NCBI GenBank assembly: GCA_020698575.1 | Contig: CM036255.1 | Coordinates: 22,868,501-22,932,500, forward strand | DNA length: 64,000 nt | Direction of reading: 5' to 3' | Source of the DNA: Bostrychus sinensis | Lineage: Eukaryota > Chordata > Actinopteri > Gobiiformes > Eleotridae | Part shown: positions 59,801 to 64,000 of the stretch, one piece after another | Layout: each line of letters begins with the position of its first letter | Numbering within the stretch: the stretch's first letter is position 1 | Made by a program: the position numbers and the translations under genes | Notes under the pieces: model-generated | Seen by the model: the letters and a program-made list of their open reading frames with translations, nothing else | The model's database searches: none | What the model was told of the DNA's origin: nothing

Positions 59801-62800
59801 TGGTGACTCCGGACTTCAGGCGGAGGTTGTACTCACTGCGGAGGTTCACCAGCCGCTCGTGGAGACGGTAAACCCTGAACAAGAGGAAGAAGAGTTAAGA
59901 AAGATGCTTTAATGTATTTAAGTATTACTTAGCCATAGCAGCATCTGTGCGAGTGCAAATGTCAGATATGTACTGAAATAAAGTGACACTTCCAATATTT
60001 CACTGTCTAATTAAGACTGCCAATGATATAAAATGGCAACATAGTGTAATACTTAATAAGCAATACATAAATAATGGCTTGATCCACATAAAACATACAG
60101 TAACTCTTTGAGAATTTTGAGAATATTAATGGTCACATTTATATAGCACTCTTCTACATCTTCTTCCTTCTTTACATTTTATTTATTCATTCATGCATCA
60201 ATGCCACAGACACTGGAAGCAAGGTGGGTGAAGTTTCTTGCCAAAGGACACAACGGCAGTATGCACCAGGGGATAAAGGTTTGCTCTACCACCTGAACTA
60301 ACTGTCGCCCCAATATCACAAAAAGGCAATGTGTCTGCTAAAAAATACATGAAATGGCACAGAAAGTCACTAATTTGCAAATGAGGAACTGTTTCTGTAA
60401 CAAATAGCAAATGCCTGTGCCTTAAAAAAATATTTTGTTTATTATGTCTGAATCAATAGTCTATTTTGTAATTTAATTTCGGCAAAAAAGGACAGGGTTT
60501 CAAAATAAAAATCAATTTGAAACAATACATTAAAATTTGGCAACATGCTCTATCAGACTTTTTGCATAACCTTTAAAAAGTCTGCACATTAAAATGTTCT
60601 AATAACACTGAAAGCTGCACTCAAACCACTGTACATCCCAGCATTACCTGCGATACATCTGCTCGGCCTGCAGGTGGCGCCCGTCTTTGAGAAGCTGCAC
60701 ATCGTTGAAGAGGAGGCGAATCATTCCTTCAGCCTTTTCCAAATCTGCCTCCACTTCTCCAGAGTGCTGAGCAGGTTTCCCCGAGCCCATCAACCGGACG
60801 TCCTGCAGCACAAAGAGACCAGTTCATTTGTACTCAATGTTTACTGATTAATGCATGAGAAATATCGTTATTCGTCTTTTATGTTTGAGGCTCACCTGTT
60901 GGAGCAGAGTCTCCACTTGGTTCAGCTGCTCCTCACAGACTCCGGACTCCATCTGGACCTTACTGACGATCCTCTGAAGTCGCTCCAATCTAAAATAAAA
61001 GAGGGCACAGTCAGTAAAAGCACTGCGATGAAAACCACAGCAACCCCTTAGATCAATGGTTCCCAAATGGTGGGCAAGGACTCAAAAGTGGGTCACAGGT
61101 AGGTTGAAAATAATTTTAATCTTCAGCTTATTATTTCTCTATTTATTTGGACTTGGGACCGACACAAAGAGTACACTGGCTTATGACCCCTTTGTGGCTA
61201 ACAGATTACAACCAATTTTAAAATACATGAGCCATAAAGGTTGTAGTAACTGTAAAAAAAAATTGGGTTACAGTAAAATAGGGCCCCACAGTCATTCTCA
61301 TGCACATAAAGTTTATTGCTATACTAACGTCGTGCAACTGCAATTAGCAAATACAAAGCACTTACTCTCCCTTCTGGCGAAAGAGATGTTTTAACGCGTA
61401 TCCCTGCTGCATGAAAGCCATTTTGGAGTTTTCTCTGTTTCTCTTTCCTTTTACTGAAATAAAACTATGCAGCACATTTGCAAAACTCAGAAAAAAAAGC
61501 AATACAAAAGGCCACGCCCTGCTTTGAGCCTTGTGATGAAAAAGCAATTTTATGAGGAATTAACAAACGACTCAGTATTGTAGGCTGTTGCTATGGCACG
61601 GGCGTCATGTGGTTGACCTAATACGGTTTTTACTTCCCGTATGACAAAGATGTATTTTATAATCACTCGGGGATGAGTCATTTTCTTTTCATTTTTGTGT
61701 TTTGCGGCTTTTGCCAGTTTGTTTTGGCAACACTCGAGCATGTGATGTCTGTGATATTGGCCTGGTTACCGTTCAAATTCTGTCCGGAGAAGACGCTCGC
61801 GCTCCAGGATGGCCACATGAAGACGGCCCCACTCCTTCTCCACGTCGAAGGGGTGGTAAGTGGGGGGTACTTTGATCTGTCCCGTCTGCACTGCTCCCTA
61901 CAACAACAGACAGAAAAAAAGTAATGGATTGTGATTGAAAATGAAGCCACAAGGATTAATAAAAGCAGGGCATTTATGATGTTTAGAGTAAAAACATCAG
62001 CAGACATTTTAAAAGGACTTGCAGATAGAAAAATTTAAGTTAAACGTTGGCTTTAAGAGCAGCTATTCCACAATCAGTAGAACAACAAAGGTCCTGAAGC
62101 TAAAAATCTAGGTCCTTCGTCTAAAGTAATTTGGCACAATGGTTGAGAAAATATACAAGAAAATTTAGATAATTAAAATGAGCAATATTGTGAAGAGACA
62201 ATGCAAGTAATGAACAAAATATCAGGCATTTTATATGTGGTAATATTCCCAAATTAGTCTTGTTCCAAACTCCTAACTTTTATAAAGAGTGTACAAACCA
62301 TGTAAATGACCATACAAAGGGATATAAGTATAAAACAACTGAATAAAATCTAACAACATACACAAACATAACATAATCCACAACTTTATTCTTGGTTTGA
62401 GTGTAAATAAAGTAGAAATATTATACAAGTTGCACTTTAAGACTTTATGGGCAGTAAAATAAATGTCAACAAAAATCTATGTCCTGAGGCCAGAGTTAAC
62501 CTAACCATACCCAACCAACAGTGTAAAATAACATTTACAAAACTGTAAAGATGGACAGAGCAGAAGGATGGTATCAGGACAGATAATGGCTACATCAAAT
62601 ATCTGCTCAAACTCTGACTAAAGGCCACACTGTGTGTCTGTGGTACGGTGGCCTGTTTGATCATAACTCAGTGTACAAACTGATTTCTTTGCTGTCAATA
62701 AACACATTAACTGTATCAGCCATAAAAAAAACTCACTTCAAATGACTTGAAGATGTGTTTGGAGCGGTTCTTGTCGGCCTCTTTCGCTGGGAGCTCTGTC

Positions 62801-63237
62801 TCTTTGAACTTCAGAAACTGGCGCCACAGAACCTGCAGATCACGTTGACAATTATTTTACCGAAAAGGTCACATTTTGTTATCATGATTATTTTAAATGG
62901 TGCCATACCTCGATCTCCTCGTAGCTGGTGGGGAACTTCTTCTCCTCAAACACCAGTATGTGATGTCTCATCCACTGCTGCAGCATGGTGACCAGCTCGT
63001 AGTACTCCTGCCAGCGCAGCTCCAGCTCCTAAAGTACACAGAGTACACACCTCACTGTAGGCACTGTAGTACATGTGCAGATATTTATGAGATAAATCTA
63101 TAGTTCCTTTACAGAGAAACTTGTGCTCACGTTGGCCCTGACCCCGTCCTGCACATCTGGCACTCGGGGCATGACGTCGTACAGAGAGGAGACGTATGTG
63201 ATGATGGACTTCTCATCGGGATGGGGCACGTCCACGT
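38650..63237 (-). CDS. plec: Plectin, 3' portion, N-terminus beyond window
   Basis: Plectin links intermediate filaments to actin, microtubules, hemidesmosomes and Z-discs. Exons from 5' to 3' (minus strand): 63131-63237, 62909-63028, 62737-62832, 61770-61897, 60896-60989, 60648-60802, 59532-59874, 58836-58913, 58569-58730, 58374-58478, 57540-57635, 57316-57441, 56363-56515, 56010-56164, 55313-55439, 54741-54924, 52780-52937, 51828-52006, 51610-51748, 51154-51510, 50654-50737, 50473-50577, 50303-50401, 46094-49435 and 38650-44886. All phases join, giving about 4,308 residues; mammalian plectin has about 4,680. The missing part is the isoform-specific start, the CH-domain actin-binding region and the first plakin-domain segment. 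Domain order is spectrin repeats, SH3, spectrin repeats, coiled-coil rod, six plectin repeat domains and a GSR-rich tail. Peptides such as LQLKPRNPA-like VQLKPRNPATP, KELMWLNEKEEEEV and KKRERKTSSKSSVRKRR match mammalian plectin. Fish often keep two plectin genes; which one this is was not determined. Confidence 0.96.
45020..45325. mobile_element. Non-autonomous DNA element in plectin intron
   Basis: The left part has TTGCTTGTTTTGGTCCAGACC and the right part has CTGGACCAAACAAAGAAGGC, which are imperfect inverted repeats. Internal motifs (GTTTGGTCCAGAACAGTTTG, CAAACTGTTCCG) form further inversions. It lies in the intron between the rod exon and the C-terminal exon. Superfamily uncertain. Confidence 0.45.
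46094..49435 (-). CDS. plec: Plectin rod-domain exon
   Basis: One 3,342-nt exon (1,114 codons) encodes the central coiled-coil rod that dimerises plectin, equivalent to the alternatively skipped rod exon of mammals. The acceptor (TAATACAG) is at 49435/49436 and the donor (GAG/GTATTG) at 46093/46094. Its length is a multiple of three, so skipping would keep the frame and give a rodless isoform, as documented in mammals. The sequence is a continuous heptad-type pattern rich in Lys, Glu, Ala and Gln, for example RLKTEAE and EEAARLRSVAEEAK. Lysine is more frequent relative to arginine than I recall for mammalian plectin. Antisense open frames over this exon are shadows of its composition. Confidence 0.97.
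53756..53776 (-). CDS. plec: Candidate 21-nt plectin microexon
   Basis: On the minus strand a strong acceptor (CACGTTTCAG) precedes 21 nt, and a strong donor (CAG/GTAAGAG) follows. Splicing between exons 54741-54924 and 52780-52937 keeps the frame and inserts seven residues, IEPPKAG, between SAEQG and EQDES. Without it the junction reads EQGEQDES, which matches mammalian plectin (EQGEQEES). It is therefore an optional insertion between two spectrin repeats. The evidence is splice-site quality and phase only. Confidence 0.45.
55483..55992. mobile_element. hAT-like element holding degenerate minisatellite
   Basis: The left end CAGTGGTCCTCAAAC and the right end TGAGAACCACTG are near-perfect inverted repeats of hAT type. 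Between about 55,575 and 55,950 a degenerate unit of roughly 11-12 bp (ACCAGGACTAA / ACAAGGACCAA) is repeated some thirty times. It lies in a plectin intron (55439-56010). A reverse-oriented fragment of the same combination is at 300-460. Confidence 0.6.
56010..56164 (-). CDS. plec: Plectin SH3-domain exon
   Basis: Encodes ITVHRGDECALLNNS, then YQWRVLNDKGSEASVPSICF. This is the degenerate SH3 fold inserted in a spectrin repeat of the plakin domain, and it begins in the previous exon (PIQAVCDFKQMEV). In plakins this SH3 lacks the usual proline-binding residues and is thought to be structural. Confidence 0.9.
57650..58005. repeat. GAGACCAAGACC-type interspersed repeat
   Basis: Runs such as CGAGACCAAGACAAACCGAG and GAGACCGAGACCAAGACC lie at both ends of an AT-rich middle. 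It is a reverse-oriented, diverged relative of the segments at 1880-2195 and 4495-4945. It lies in a plectin intron. Confidence 0.55.
60180..60312 (-). mobile_element. tRNA-derived SINE copy 4 in plectin intron
   Basis: On the minus strand it begins GGGGCGACAGTTAGTTCAGG and continues TGGTAGAGC, a clear tRNA-like head with box A. The common core follows (plus strand GTGAAGTTTCTTGCCAAAGG at about 60225-60244). The element is truncated after the core. Confidence 0.65.
61043..61215. mobile_element. hAT-like/TTGGGACYGRCA repeat fragment
   Basis: Begins ATGGTTCCCAAATGGTGGGC (hAT-like terminus). It then carries GACTTGGGACCGACACAAAG, AGTACACTGGCTTATGACC and CCTTTGTGGCTAAC. The second half matches the inverted ends of the 3665-4446 element, including the adjacent GACCCCTTGTGGC block. 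Confidence 0.5.
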
Positions 63238-63264
63238 CTGAAAGGTCAAAGGTCAGTTTAATTA

Positions 63265-63690
63265 CAGGGTAGCTCCAGATTTTGTCAAAAGAAATTTAAG
63301 ACTTTTTAATGCCATTTAGATTGAAATTTAATGCCAGCATCGTCAATAACAAAACAATAATCTGTATAAATTTTACACTTTTCCGTACCTATCTAAGGGT
63401 TTTATTTTAAAGCTGAATACAGATAAAATAACTCCAGTGCTGCAAAAAACTTAAAATAAAAGTAAATCATACATTTCAATAATAAAGTATTTTCAATAAG
63501 TAAATTGTAGTGTTTTGGCGGCGTCAGAACTTATATACTTGAAATTAACAAACATATTTAGAAAATTTAAGGCCTTGTATGAACAAAATTCAATACCTAC
63601 TCATGAGATTTAATACTTTTAAGGCCTTGATTTTGACAACATCAAATTTAATACCTTTTAAATACTTTTAAGACCTTGATGCTACCCTGA
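63265..63690. repeat. AT-rich interspersed element matching 27.5-27.9 kb
   Basis: Blocks AAGACTTTTTAATGCCATTT, TTAATACTTTTAAGGCCTTG and TGATTTTGACAACATCAAA occur in the same order and orientation as at 27.54-27.9 kb. The ends (TTTAAGACTTTTTAATGCC and TTTAAATACTTTTAAGACC) suggest sub-terminal repeats. It lies in a plectin intron. Confidence 0.6.
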
Positions 63691-63894
63691 ATTAATATTT
63701 ATAGTCTCTCAAAACAGATTTGGTTTGCTGTTCAAACAATTATATGGTAATAAAGCATCATGTAGCTTTACAAACGGTTCACAAAATATTGTTTGTTGCC
63801 AGAGTTGTAAATGTACGTAAATAAGCAATGAATATCTAAGAAAAAATGCCAGCAACAGGTTCCTGACAGCCATCAACAGCTAATAAGAAAATCA

Positions 63895-64000
63895 TCTTTT
63901 CCTTAAAGCCGTTCCCTTCAGGGGTCACCACAGTGAGTCATGTGCCTCCAGCTAACCCTGTCCTCTGCATCCTCTTCTCTCGCACCAACTAACTTCATGT
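63895..64000. repeat. Fish interspersed repeat cut by window edge
   Basis: Contains AGCCGTTCCCTTCAGGGGTC, ACCACAGTGAGTCATGTGCC and CCTGTCCTCTGCATCCTCTT, a block found in many teleost genomes. It runs past the right edge. Confidence 0.6.

Noticed and set aside
1..64000. CRISPR arrays, operons or a defence island
   Set aside because: The sequence is vertebrate nuclear DNA with spliced genes; no regularly spaced direct repeats or bacterial gene features are present.

Overview
This window is nuclear DNA from a ray-finned (teleost) fish. The evidence is AT-rich, intron-rich vertebrate gene structure, a fabp10-type liver fatty-acid-binding protein gene (a family known from fish, not from placental mammals), and many short interspersed elements of fish type (tRNA-derived SINEs, hAT-like and TTAA-inserting MITEs, a solo LTR, triplet repeats). 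I rebuilt gene models by eye from reading frame, GT-AG (or U12-type) splice sites, and agreement of intron phase between neighbouring exons. No transcript data were available.

Layout. 1-9.3 kb has no convincing gene and is repeat-rich. 9.76-19.23 kb (minus strand) is a complete ten-coding-exon sialin-type transporter gene (slc17a5-like, 510 aa), whose 5' leader probably reaches about 23 kb. 23.55-25.05 kb (plus strand) is mycbp, five exons, 104 aa, divergent from slc17a5 and preceded by an RFX X-box-like site. 25.86-27.36 kb (minus) is gja9, a connexin with a single coding exon of 499 aa. 30.63-33.50 kb (minus) is an SR splicing-factor gene of the SRSF10/SRSF12 type, 235 aa, with an AT-AC U12-type intron. 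34.02-35.40 kb (minus) is a four-exon fabp10-type gene, 126 aa. 38.65-63.24 kb (minus) is the 3' nine-tenths of plectin: about 25 exons covering the plakin domain with its SH3, one 3.3-kb rod exon and one 6.2-kb exon of plectin repeats. The actin-binding N-terminus lies beyond the right edge.

The genes do not form a pathway. They are a housekeeping and tissue-specific mix: lysosomal sialic-acid export, a cilium/MYC-associated small protein, a gap-junction channel, a splicing regulator, a lipid carrier and a cytoskeletal linker. MYCBP beside GJA9 matches the human 1p34 pair.

The most interesting observations are: (i) the AT-AC minor intron of the SR gene, whose splice sites nearly overlap frame-shifting major-class sites, suggesting an autoregulatory switch; (ii) a second U12-type intron (GT-AG) in mycbp; (iii) a match to the RFX X-box 118 nt upstream of the mycbp start; (iv) a possible 21-nt in-frame plectin microexon; (v) well-defined mobile elements with visible target duplications, including a solo LTR in slc17a5 intron 1 that carries its own TATA box and poly(A) signal; and (vi) a weak candidate for an undescribed small gene between fabp10 and plectin. 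I saw no CRISPR array, operon or bacterial-style system, and none is expected here.
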